Part shown: one piece after another, positions 15,189 to 23,597 of the stretch
Layout: each line of letters opens with the position of its first letter
Position numbering within the stretch: the first letter of the stretch is position 1
Assembly: GCF_037893185.1 (NCBI RefSeq)
Contig: NZ_CP140772.1
Span: 7,432,001-7,496,000, forward strand
DNA: 64,000 nucleotides
Reading direction: 5' to 3'
DNA from: Chitinophaga sp. 180180018-3
Lineage (GTDB): Bacteria; Bacteroidota; Bacteroidia; Chitinophagales; Chitinophagaceae
Made by a program: the position numbers and the translations under genes
Notes under the pieces: generated by a model
Told to the model about the DNA's origin: nothing
The model's input: only the letters and a program-made list of their open reading frames with translations
Databases searched by the model: none

Positions 15189-16007
15189 TTAAATCCCCAA
15201 CGCCTGCTCCAGGCTACTGCGGAAGCCGGGATATTCATGTGGCAAACATCCCGCGAAATGTCTGAACTCATTGATAAAATGAGTTTGATCGCTATACCCG
15301 AACCGGTTAGCCAATAAACACCATTGAATTTTTTTTTCTTTTTCCATGTATTCAATCGTTCGTCGGAAGCGCACAATGCGACAAAATGTTTTCAGGTGGA
15401 GCCCTGTTTGTTCCAGAAAATTTCTTTCTAAAGTACGTTTAGTAAGGTAAGTGCCCGACTCCAATTGCCGGATGGTAATATTACCATCTGCAGCATATAT
15501 CATCCGTATTGTCTCATTCAGATTTCTTGAATATTTTCTTTCGCTTAACAATTGCCTGATAAGAAATGCCTCCAGAATAGCAACCTGTTGTTCTCCGTTA
15601 CTGCATTCCCTCAGCTGCTTCCCTAATTCACGCATTTGAGAACCGATAATAACTGATAGATCTATGCTTTTATTGGTGAAATTAGTTGCCGGAACATGGA
15701 AGAGTTTAAACCAACCGCCTGGCTTAAAATTTACCACAAGGTTTTTCATTCCTGTATAAATGCAGCGCTCACAAACAATATCATTGGGTCCTGTAACACT
15801 TTCTGATGCTACATATTCCTTATTAGTAACATCATAAACCTTATCCGGCGGACCTAAATTAAATTCCAGACTTTGTATAAGATGTGGTAAGATGATCATG
15901 TTCCGGCTGTCTTCTTCCCGGAAATCGCTTTCCAGGATTAAGGAGGAAAGAATATAATCCTGTAACAACCTGTGCGGCCGGAAAGATTGCACCTTGAACA
16001 TATTCAA
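15189..16007 (-). CDS. AraC-family transcriptional regulator
   Basis: 272 residues. An N-terminal sensing region of DUF6597-like character (HRLLQDYI, SLEFNLGPPDKVYDV, FKPGGWFKLF) is followed by a C-terminal double HTH: GNITIRQLESGTYLTKRTLERNF for the first and CLLANRFGYSDQTHFINEFRHF for the second, ending with the PHEY of AraC proteins. It is transcribed in the same direction as the sulfur operon and lies 255 bp upstream of it, with an inverted repeat between, so it may regulate that operon. The start could also be Met3. Confidence 0.88.
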   Translation of the reverse strand: MNMFKVQSFRPHRLLQDYILSSLILESDFREEDSRNMIILPHLIQSLEFNLGPPDKVYDVTNKEYVASESVTGPNDIVCERCIYTGMKNLVVNFKPGGWFKLFHVPATNFTNKSIDLSVIIGSQMRELGKQLRECSNGEQQVAILEAFLIRQLLSERKYSRNLNETIRMIYAADGNITIRQLESGTYLTKRTLERNFLEQTGLHLKTFCRIVRFRRTIEYMEKEKKIQWCLLANRFGYSDQTHFINEFRHFAGCLPHEYPGFRSSLEQALGI

Positions 16008-16122
16008 ACGCTTTATAGATACCAGATATCTGAAATATCAAACTGCTCTGAAATAGTTAATAGTAGCCCGAACCAAACATGAATTCATATGCAAATATAA
16101 GCATCATTATCTATCCTATAAA

Positions 16123-16138
16123 TCGCCGGTTCGATCCC
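16123..16138 (+). repeat. attR-like 16-bp tRNA T-arm copy
   Basis: Exact direct repeat of 604-619. The downstream bases keep a decayed resemblance to the tRNA-Phe acceptor strand. There is no tRNA body upstream, so this is an orphan tRNA 3' end as left by integration. Confidence 0.5.
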
Positions 16139-16140
16139 TG

Positions 16141-17611
16141 TTCATATCACAGCAAAAAGTTTCTCTGCCGGCGTCCTTTTTTATTAAGATCCCGGACAAC
16201 ATCCCCATTACCGGCAAATCTTACTTTCAAGATCCACCGCAACCAAGCTGGCTAATCACTTCTTAGAAAATTAATTCTTTAAACAGCACTGGTATCTTAA
16301 ATGCCAATTGGTTTGTTCAAAGCTTATTAAATACGCGGTACAATGAACTGATGAATGATGCACTCCTCATCGCCCTGAAAAGCCGGGGGAATGGCGCAGT
16401 CACCGCACCATTCCTCTTTCTGATCCCGGCTGGGTTACAAACAATGGTAACATATTACCCCAAAGACCTAAACCTCTCATAAAGTTGGCCAATAAAAACA
16501 TAACTTACCCTTTTTGAAATCTCAGAAAAATTTCTCCTCTCTCCTTAAAAATGAACTTCCTATAAAATACTCGCTCCCTTCCTCTTATATCCCTCCTTAC
16601 TGTTTCTGTTCGCATTCCCTATCTGTTTTCTGTTTACATCTAACAAATACCCTAAGGCCATTATTTATTTCTATCCCTGATTTTTTCTTACGCAAATACA
16701 GCGCGTACTCATTAACTACTTTTACACTGTTAACCCCAAAGCTTGTCCCTAATACCCGTGAACACAGCAAGAGATCACCGTACGGAGGCGCTTGTTAAGC
16801 TTAATTTTCCCGTCCAGCTCATCTGGAAACACGACCGGGAATATAAGCCTGGCAGCATCTCTGAAGCGACGGTGATCTCTTTATTTGCTATGTTATTTTT
16901 TGATTATTGCACATGGTCTACAAACAACGGATTTACAAACAACGAAATTTCTATGTACCCTTTTCAAAATATAGGTTGGTTTTATTTGTTAATATTCTTT
17001 GGCTCCCTGATTCATAATACATTCTTCCGGTTCATAAAATCAAAGGATGAACGCCGTGCTGATGGTGACAATTTCTGCTACTAGTCTTATAAAATATTGG
17101 CCTGTCGCGGGGTTACCCATAACAATGCTATATCCGGCTCTTTTCTTTTTCGCTATAGCTGTTTCATTATACATTAATGAATACAGTTCTCCATAACAAT
17201 CTACAGTTATATAGCTCTAATAATATTCTATTACACACCTGAAACATAGAAAGTACTATTTCAGTAATTAAATATTTCATAGCTATTTTTAAAAAGTCTC
17301 CGGATCATCCATTATTTACCTTCTTATAAATAGCTTCTTTCCCGCTGCAGCACTATATTTCATCAAAAACATCCAACATTTAACCCAAGTGTTCGCCGCA
17401 AATTTCGTTTGTATAAAATTGGCTAATCAATATGTATAACTTCCCGCAACAACCACTCTCTTTGCTCAAAAATGCTCTCATCAACTATGCTGTCACCGCA
17501 CTTCCACAAACACTCGCCTGGCAGGTAGCCCATGCTTCTTCCAAACAACCAGCCATACTTTTTCCATGCGGAAACACTGCGCCTTCGCAAATCTGTGTAC
17601 TAATAAAAACA
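16141..17611. other. Long gene-poor stretch
   Basis: About 1.5 kb without a convincing gene. Open frames of 94-113 codons at 16514-16798, 16743-17084 and 17432-17734 lack family signatures and overlap each other or antisense frames. Short motifs of the type GGCTAATCA recur (about 16250 and 17415). It may be decayed element DNA to the right of the attR-like repeat. Confidence 0.5.
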
Positions 17612-17773
17612 TCATGGCTTTGCGTCTTCCTCCACATCATTTCCTGGCACAACCCCTCCTGTCCACAGGTACAGCCCCATGAAATACACTTGTGTTTTAC
17701 CCAGCACACCCCTGTATATCTCCCGACACAATAATTTCCCTCCCACCACGCGGCGCGTGGCAGTAACACTCAT
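17612..17773 (-). CDS. Possible small basic protein
   Basis: A 53-codon frame beginning MSVTATRRVVGGKLL, starting 13 bp after the P-loop gene on the same strand. Close spacing is the only support; no family is recognised, and a longer frame lies on the opposite strand. Low confidence. Confidence 0.2.
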   Translation of the reverse strand: MSVTATRRVVGGKLLCREIYRGVLGKTQVYFMGLYLWTGGVVPGNDVEEDAKP

Positions 17774-17786
17774 CTTTTATCTCTCA

Positions 17787-18353
17787 TCACACCTCCTCCC
17801 GGTTCGAAAAAAATCCTCTGGATTTTGAAGCAGGCAACGATAACTCCCGCAACAACTGCACAATCTCTCCTACCCGCTCTTTAAATCGTTGCCGGGATTG
17901 CGTAATCAGGCGATCCAATACATAAATATTGCTGCTTTTCACCTCCTGCCGAAACAGCTCCATATCCTCATCACAGATCACTTTCTTGTCATTCCAGCTG
18001 CTATACAACATCAGGTAATGCACCTCGAAGCATAACTCGCTGAAAAATGACAGGATCGTTCTTGCATCCCGGGCGCTGTCATCAAAAACAAGACTGACAA
18101 CCACCAACAGGCACGCTTCCGTATCACGATGATGCTCAATCACCGATTTTATACGCGCCAGATAATCCCCGGCCCGATAATTATGATCCGAATTGTTGAT
18201 CACAATATAATCGCCGGTACCGAGTCCTGATGCCTGAATCGGCCCTTTAAAGGGAAAAAACAACCTTCGCTCGAATATCTCTGCGAGGGTCTTGGTTTTG
18301 CCTGTATGCGGGTAACCAACTATAACAAACAATTTTCTTGGGTTAAAATTCAT
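17787..18353 (-). CDS. P-loop NTPase of unknown role
   Basis: 188 residues from the MNFNPRK start. The Walker A motif GYPHTGKT begins about residue 13, and a hydrophobic strand ACLLVVVSLVF follows near residue 100, suggesting a small kinase- or GTPase-like fold. The middle contains YIVINNSDHNYRAGDYLARIKSVIEHHRDT. There is no membrane segment, and the C-terminal part is basic. I do not recognise a named family. It lies 60 bp downstream of the Amj-like flippase on the same strand; co-transcription is possible. Confidence 0.7.
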   Translation of the reverse strand: MNFNPRKLFVIVGYPHTGKTKTLAEIFERRLFFPFKGPIQASGLGTGDYIVINNSDHNYRAGDYLARIKSVIEHHRDTEACLLVVVSLVFDDSARDARTILSFFSELCFEVHYLMLYSSWNDKKVICDEDMELFRQEVKSSNIYVLDRLITQSRQRFKERVGEIVQLLRELSLPASKSRGFFSNREEV

Positions 18354-18413
18354 ACTGCAAGAAAACAAGAAAAAAGAGGAAGTCTGTTAACGAAATCTAA
18401 ATAGCCTAAATAG

Positions 18414-19214
18414 CTAAACTTTCTCCGCCAGGTGAGCTATCAACTGTGCAGCCGGCAGGAATAATACCTGCGCCACCAGGGTTCCCAATATACGCGCCAA
18501 TACCATATAAGACACATATCTGCTGAATGCCCCTTGTGATAATTTTCCCAACACTACATCATCTGTAAGCATAGATAAATGCGGATCTATAAATAGTGCC
18601 ATCAACACCGTTGCAATACCATTTATTACCCCCGACAAATTGCTGGCCGTTGTCCTGTATTCCGGGCTCAAATAGGCAGCATATACGCATGATAAAACAG
18701 CTATTGTTATAATAGCCGTAGCCAGGACGTTATAAATAAAAATACGCCAGGGAAAATCCTTTCTGTCTGAAAGCATCACCAGGGTTTCTTTTGCCGGCAT
18801 CCTGAGACTTTCCTTCATGAATTGCATGCCGGCACCCGATAACCCAAGATAAAACAGGCGGGGAATAGATCTGTGGACACTGAAATTAGCCACCGCTCCC
18901 GTCATCAATCGCCGGAAGGTAGGAATCAATATTGCTCCCAATACCGAGCCTATGGTGCAGGACAAAATAATATACCTGAAAACAGCCTCATTTGATGTAA
19001 CCTGATGCTTCAATCCATCCTCCACCGTTTTTGCCAGTAATGGCGCCTGAAACGTATTAGCAGTACGGGATAATAATACCAGTATATTGAATAGCGAAAA
19101 GGTTATTGCAATTCTGCCTGTTCTGACCCCAACAATTCTTACGGCATATGATAATGTTGTGATCAGGTTGATCAGCATGGTAAGAATAAAAACGATTATA
19201 ATCTGGGTAGACAT
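18414..19214 (-). CDS. amj: Lipid II flippase, Amj family
   Basis: 266 residues, a polytopic inner-membrane protein with about six to eight hydrophobic segments. The N-terminal block (LITTLSYAVRIVGVRTGRIAITFSLFNILVLLSRTANTFQAPLLAK) is characteristic of Amj/YdaH (DUF2837). Amj flips the peptidoglycan precursor lipid II across the membrane as an alternative to MurJ. Length agrees with the family (about 270). Whether it is the main or a backup flippase here cannot be seen. Confidence 0.85.
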   Translation of the reverse strand: MSTQIIIVFILTMLINLITTLSYAVRIVGVRTGRIAITFSLFNILVLLSRTANTFQAPLLAKTVEDGLKHQVTSNEAVFRYIILSCTIGSVLGAILIPTFRRLMTGAVANFSVHRSIPRLFYLGLSGAGMQFMKESLRMPAKETLVMLSDRKDFPWRIFIYNVLATAIITIAVLSCVYAAYLSPEYRTTASNLSGVINGIATVLMALFIDPHLSMLTDDVVLGKLSQGAFSRYVSYMVLARILGTLVAQVLFLPAAQLIAHLAEKV

Positions 19215-19432
19215 ATCTGTATCCTAATATTAATACAGCTACTAAAATAATCATTATTCTATTCTCCGCCTTTTCACCGGATTCGTAGCTGCAAGGCGAA
19301 TTCACATTTCATTCCCACTGGAAACCAGGCAGCCTCCTCCCTGTTATAGATAAAATTATATCCGATCAGATAACCATTTTAACAGTACGCCATTAATTAT
19401 ATAATTTGCAATTAACATAAAGCTTTGAGCTG

Positions 19433-20911
19433 GTGAAAACACTTATTGGTTATCTGACAGATACGGAATGGCATCTCTATATGAAAGTTGGTAGTATTGT
19501 TTTAATAGTGCTCATTTTCATCGGGCTGGTTGCCACTATACTAATGGAAAACCGCAATCCTGTGAAGGCCATTGCCTATATACTGGTACTGGTATTCATT
19601 CCGATAGTAGGATTAATTATCTACTATTATCTCGGCAGGGATCTGCGTAAGAGGCGAAGGTTTACACTCAAGGGCAGCAAAGATGAAGTGTTGTTCCTAC
19701 GATATTGGGAATCACAGCGATCGGAAATAGAACAGATGCAGATGCTACTCAGGCAGCAATTCGGCAGCAAACAGGAACTGTCCGCTATGCTGCTGAATAC
19801 CCGCCAATCCGTATTGAGTAGGAATAACCATGTACAGATACTCGTAAATGGAGAAGAAAAATTTCCTGCCGTATTCAGTGCCCTGAGGGCAGCCCAACAT
19901 CATATACATATCGAATATTACATGGTGACAGATGATGAGGTCGGCAGAGAACTGACAGAGATCCTTATTGAAAAACTGAATGTTGGTGTACAGGTTCGTT
20001 TTATTTACGATGATATGGGAAGCAACCGGATCGGAAAAATCCCTGGCAAACTGCAGGAACATGGAGCCAGCGTGTATCCATTTTCTCCCGTGCTGGTCGA
20101 CTTCTACCTGAATGCCAATTACCGTAATCACCGTAAAATAATTGTGATAGATGGTAAAGTAGGATTTGTTGGCGGCATCAACCTGGATGAACGTTACATC
20201 AACAACGGCAAATATCCTACTTACTGGCGGGATACGCATCTGCGTATTGAAGGCGATGCCGTTAATTTGTTGCAGTTGCAGTTTCTGATGAGCTATCGTT
20301 ACTGTAGTAAAGATGTTTTTCCTTTCGCTGAACCTTTTTTTGGAAGATCTCAATTAAAAGGGAACAGCTTTGTTGATATCGTTGCCAGTGGCCCCGACTC
20401 TGAATGGCCAATAGCCATGCAAAGCATATTGATGGCCATTAACGTAGCAAAAAGACGTATCCGGATCACTAATCCTTATTTTATTCCGACCGAAGAGTTG
20501 CTAACAGCGCTACAAATGGCAGCCCTCGCGGGAAAGGACGTACAGTTGTTACTGCCATTTAAGGGCGATTCCTTCATCGTACAGCACGCTGCTTTATCTT
20601 ACCTGAAACCCTTGCTGGCTGCAGGTGTAAAAATATTTTTCTATACCCGGGGTTTTATTCATGCTAAAACGATGGTGATAGATGATAGTCTCGCGTGGGT
20701 TAGTTCTGTGAACTTCGATAACCGCAGCTTTTATCTGAATTGTGAAATAGGAGTACTCATCTACGATGAGGAAGTAGCTGGCAAATTAAACAGGGTATTT
20801 GATGAAGATCTTTTACACGCAGTACCTGTACAGGAAACCCGTTGGAATAAGCGCAATTTTTTGAACCGCTTTATAGACGCCGTTTTCCGGTTATTAACCC
20901 CCCTGTTGTAA
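19433..20911 (+). CDS. cls: Cardiolipin synthase
   Basis: 492 residues starting at GTG 19433. Two N-terminal membrane spans (about 20-38 and 46-66) precede two phospholipase D HKD motifs: His233-Lys235-Asp240 (NHRKIIVIDG, followed by GFVGGINL) and His410-Lys412-Asp417 (IHAKTMVIDD, followed by SSVNFDNRS). The enzyme joins two phosphatidylglycerol molecules, or a PG with a PE, to cardiolipin at the inner membrane. The ClsA-type length is complete. Transcribed alone and divergently from the Amj gene. Confidence 0.93.
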   Translation: MKTLIGYLTDTEWHLYMKVGSIVLIVLIFIGLVATILMENRNPVKAIAYILVLVFIPIVGLIIYYYLGRDLRKRRRFTLKGSKDEVLFLRYWESQRSEIEQMQMLLRQQFGSKQELSAMLLNTRQSVLSRNNHVQILVNGEEKFPAVFSALRAAQHHIHIEYYMVTDDEVGRELTEILIEKLNVGVQVRFIYDDMGSNRIGKIPGKLQEHGASVYPFSPVLVDFYLNANYRNHRKIIVIDGKVGFVGGINLDERYINNGKYPTYWRDTHLRIEGDAVNLLQLQFLMSYRYCSKDVFPFAEPFFGRSQLKGNSFVDIVASGPDSEWPIAMQSILMAINVAKRRIRITNPYFIPTEELLTALQMAALAGKDVQLLLPFKGDSFIVQHAALSYLKPLLAAGVKIFFYTRGFIHAKTMVIDDSLAWVSSVNFDNRSFYLNCEIGVLIYDEEVAGKLNRVFDEDLLHAVPVQETRWNKRNFLNRFIDAVFRLLTPLL

Positions 20912-20915
20912 AATA

Positions 20916-21311
20916 TTAATTACGATCCTCTTCCAGATCCCGGAATTCACCGTTGTCTTCTTCCAGGTCCTGGTGCCGGTCGCCACCCAGGCTGTAAATA
21001 TTATTCTCCTCGTCTTCATGTCCTATAGCTTCATCGCTATCGTCCAGCTCTGCTCCGGGAATATCAAGATCATCTCCTACCCTGTCTTCCTGCCAGCTTT
21101 CCTCCTGCTCATCTCCCCTGGTATTTTTCCTCTTATTTTGCTCAACCGGCAATTCGCTGTTTCTCCTGAAAGAACTGCTCATTTCATCCATATTGAGGTC
21201 CACCTCTCCATCGCGGTTATTCCTGTTCATAATATCTTCACTGGCCGGATACTCGGGATACCCTGGAAACTGATCTTCTTTTTTAGCCTTCTTTGTTTTT
21301 TTATTGCTCAT
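20916..21311 (-). CDS. Acidic low-complexity hypothetical protein
   Basis: 131 residues from the MSNKKTKK start at 21311; longer in-frame starts would add an unrelated hydrophobic leader. A Lys-rich N-terminus is followed by a disordered, highly acidic chain (DLEEDNGEFRDLEEDRN at the end). Proteins of this type are common and uncharacterised in Bacteroidetes. It converges with cls, with only 4 bp between the two stops. Function unknown. Confidence 0.6.
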   Translation of the reverse strand: MSNKKTKKAKKEDQFPGYPEYPASEDIMNRNNRDGEVDLNMDEMSSSFRRNSELPVEQNKRKNTRGDEQEESWQEDRVGDDLDIPGAELDDSDEAIGHEDEENNIYSLGGDRHQDLEEDNGEFRDLEEDRN

Positions 21312-21418
21312 AGTCATCTCTTTTTTCGCATAAAAATATAGGAATGTCATGCCATAGGCTGTTGACACAGTATCTATGAGAGATAACAATGCGGGAGAAA
21401 TGATTGTTTACGGGCTTC

Positions 21419-22693
21419 TCAGCGTTTTTTTCCCAGAAGGTTAATCTGAAAGGATACACCGGCAGAGTACAGTTTAACCTGTCCAATCCCCACCCCACGA
21501 AGGGGAATTTTTGCATATGGTTGCACCCCAACAATGAGCCGTTTTCCTGCGGGATGCTGGTATAAAGCACCTACATTAAGAATGGCCAGATAGTGCTGGT
21601 TCTCATTTTCCACCGTTTTTTCCCAGTCGGGGTAGGTCTTATAGATATACTGATACTTCTCTTTCAACATCAGGTAATTAGAGATCCCAAGGGTAGCACT
21701 CAAAGTATTATTGTTCCTTTCCAGGAAGGTATAATTAAGGTTCACAGGAATGTCGAGTACATCGCAATCGGCATTTACTTTTACAAGATCATTGTTAACA
21801 GATCCGCCCGGCGTTTTATAATCTTTATTCGTAGCACCATAAAGCTTCTTACTATAAACCGCACCGGTAGTAACGAACCAGTGCCTGTTAAAATAATAAT
21901 GAGCAAGCAGTCCCACATTGAAGCCCACTTTACCGTAATTAAAAGAAGGAGCAACATTAAGATCCGGTCCCAGGGTAACTCCAAAATAAAGCCCTTTGGC
22001 ATTGATTTTTCTACGATTTTTTTTTGCGGTCGAATCCTCTGTAATGCCTGTTTTTACTGGTATTTCGTAAGGTTTGTTTATTTTCGTATACCCGTTAAGG
22101 TTATAGTCTTTTATCGTTACGGGAATGCTGGTAAACTGGCTATTATTTGTTTTTGTATAATTATCCGGAAGACGGATAACCGATTTATTCTCTTCTTTAA
22201 TATTATCATCACCGGATGTATGTCCCGGATGTATGTTGTTTCCGGCAGACATTACCGTTTGTTCATCAGCAGGTTTATTTCTTCCTATAGTAGCGGTATC
22301 GTTGTTTTGATTGACAAAAACGGTTTTATTATTGCTTGTGGCTTGTTGCCTGCCTGTTTTGGTTGTTTTGGTTGTTTCACGTGAAACGACGCCGGCATCA
22401 GTATGATTTGGCGCTTTGGAAAGCTGCATGGTATCTGTACGGCTGCTTTGGGGGGATGCAGGTGCCTGCACAACGGCCTCCACATTATTCTCGTTAACAC
22501 CAATTGATTGAATGCTCCACCAAACCAGTCCACCGAGAATCGGCAACAGCATTAGCCACCACCATGCAACTGGTGTTTTAGGCTGATTATCTGCATCAAG
22601 CAACGCTTCCATTTTCGTCCAGGCATCCTGGTCAAATGGAATGTCAGCTTCATTCAGCTTGTTACGGATACTATTTTCAAATTCGTCATTCAT
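21419..22693 (-). CDS. Sigma-associated membrane protein with beta-barrel C-terminus
   Basis: 424 residues. The N-terminal cytoplasmic part (about 1-40) is followed by a membrane span (VAWWWLMLLPILGGLVWW), a long Ser/Thr/Asn-rich linker, and a C-terminal part (about 235-424) of alternating aromatic strands (YFGVTLGPDLNVAPSFNYGK, AHYYFNRHWFVTTGAVY) typical of the Bacteroidetes outer-membrane beta-barrel family. The start overlaps the upstream ECF sigma gene by 8 bp, the usual sigma/anti-sigma-like pairing in this phylum. A parS-like site (22373-22388) lies inside the linker coding sequence. Confidence 0.8.
   Translation of the reverse strand: MNDEFENSIRNKLNEADIPFDQDAWTKMEALLDADNQPKTPVAWWWLMLLPILGGLVWWSIQSIGVNENNVEAVVQAPASPQSSRTDTMQLSKAPNHTDAGVVSRETTKTTKTGRQQATSNNKTVFVNQNNDTATIGRNKPADEQTVMSAGNNIHPGHTSGDDNIKEENKSVIRLPDNYTKTNNSQFTSIPVTIKDYNLNGYTKINKPYEIPVKTGITEDSTAKKNRRKINAKGLYFGVTLGPDLNVAPSFNYGKVGFNVGLLAHYYFNRHWFVTTGAVYSKKLYGATNKDYKTPGGSVNNDLVKVNADCDVLDIPVNLNYTFLERNNNTLSATLGISNYLMLKEKYQYIYKTYPDWEKTVENENQHYLAILNVGALYQHPAGKRLIVGVQPYAKIPLRGVGIGQVKLYSAGVSFQINLLGKKR
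22373..22388. other. parS-like site 1
   Basis: TGTTTCACGTGAAACG, 15 of 16 identical to the bacterial ParB-binding consensus TGTTTCACGTGAAACA. It is within the coding sequence of the sigma-associated protein. Confidence 0.75.
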
Positions 22694-23273
22694 TTTTATA
22701 CAAAGGCATATTTAAGTCTATACCATCATCCATGTTAATGGAAGCTTTTATTATTCTTTCTTTCAGTATTTTTTTTGCTTTAAACAGATTTGATTTGGAG
22801 GTACCTTCCGAGATGCGCAATATCTGCGCAATTTCCTGGTGCTGAAATCCTTCCATAACATACAGGTTAAAAACAGTCCTGTAGGCCGGAGGCAGCGCCT
22901 GTATATGTTTCAGGAGTTCGTCATAGGATAGTTTATCTATAGCCTTTTCATTGGTACCAGGATCCTGTAACTGGCTAAAATCATCAGTGAATACTAGTTT
23001 CTTCTTACCTCTCAAAAAGTCGATGGCAGTATTTACCATTATTTTTGCCAGCCAGGTTTTAAATGATCTGCTTGTGTCGAAAGATTGAATGTGTTGAAAT
23101 ATTTTAAGAAATCCATCATTCATGATTTCAATCGCTTCATCCCTGTTCTGTGCATATCGTAAACAAATACTTAAAGCATAAGCGAAAAAATTCCGGTATA
23201 ACATTTCCTGGCTGTTGCGTTCTTTTCTGCAACAACCTGCTATCAGATCATTAATATTATTCAGATCCTGCAC
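22686..23273 (-). CDS. ECF RNA polymerase sigma factor
   Basis: 195 residues with both expected parts. Region 2 (about 22-95) has FFAYALSICLRYAQNRDEAIEIMNDGFLKIF and FKTWLAKIMVNTAIDFLR; region 4 (about 125-180) has LPPAYRTVFNLYVMEGFQHQEIAQIL and SEGTSKSNLFKAKKIL. It directs RNA polymerase to its own regulon. The overlapping downstream gene is its likely membrane partner. Target promoters are not visible here. Confidence 0.93.
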   Translation of the reverse strand: MQDLNNINDLIAGCCRKERNSQEMLYRNFFAYALSICLRYAQNRDEAIEIMNDGFLKIFQHIQSFDTSRSFKTWLAKIMVNTAIDFLRGKKKLVFTDDFSQLQDPGTNEKAIDKLSYDELLKHIQALPPAYRTVFNLYVMEGFQHQEIAQILRISEGTSKSNLFKAKKILKERIIKASINMDDGIDLNMPLYKNE

Positions 23274-23553
23274 AAAAAAAACTTATCAGCTTTAAGCGTT
23301 ACTGTTTCCTCGTTATCTAATTTGGGTTTTAAAAACTCAAAACTGATGAATGATACGGAAAGCAGTAAAAAAGCGTTGCCTGATTCTGAAAAAAAATCGC
23401 CTCTCTGCAAAACGCATTTTAAGCCCATTTAATAGCCCTACCCCTTTTCACAACACTTACATCCACCTCTAAAGAGATATACGAAATTTACCCCCTTTCC
23501 GGAGGTCGATTTTTCGTATTTCTGTCATTTTTTTTCGCATTATGCATAAAAAA

Positions 23554-23581
23554 GCGGACAGATGCTTAAGCATCTGTCCGC
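23554..23581 (-). terminator. Terminator of mnmG
   Basis: Perfect 28-bp palindrome GCGGACAGATGCTTAAGCATCTGTCCGC, followed on the minus strand by a T-run, 17 bp after the mnmG stop. Confidence 0.85.
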
Positions 23582-23597
23582 CTAAAAAAAGTGATGA

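Larger units (their letters stand above)
604..16138. mobile_element. Candidate integrated genomic island at tRNA-Phe
   Basis: The interval runs between the two direct 16-bp tRNA T-arm repeats. It begins with a serine recombinase abutting the tRNA, has an excisionase-like HTH protein, many short hypothetical genes, XRE and AraC regulators, and unusual cargo. Large serine recombinases rarely use tRNA genes and need only a 2-bp core, so the repeat may date from a different, older integration; the right boundary is therefore uncertain. The sulfur operon at 12.8-14.9 kb could be cargo or flanking chromosome. Confidence 0.42.

Noticed and set aside
16514..17084. Two overlapping plus-strand frames of 94 and 113 codons
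   Set aside because: Mutually overlapping, no family signature, no promoter or coupling; probably chance frames in gene-poor DNA.
17432..17769. Opposing 94-100-codon frames
   Set aside because: Both strands open over the same bases with Cys/Trp- or Pro-rich composition and no recognisable domain.
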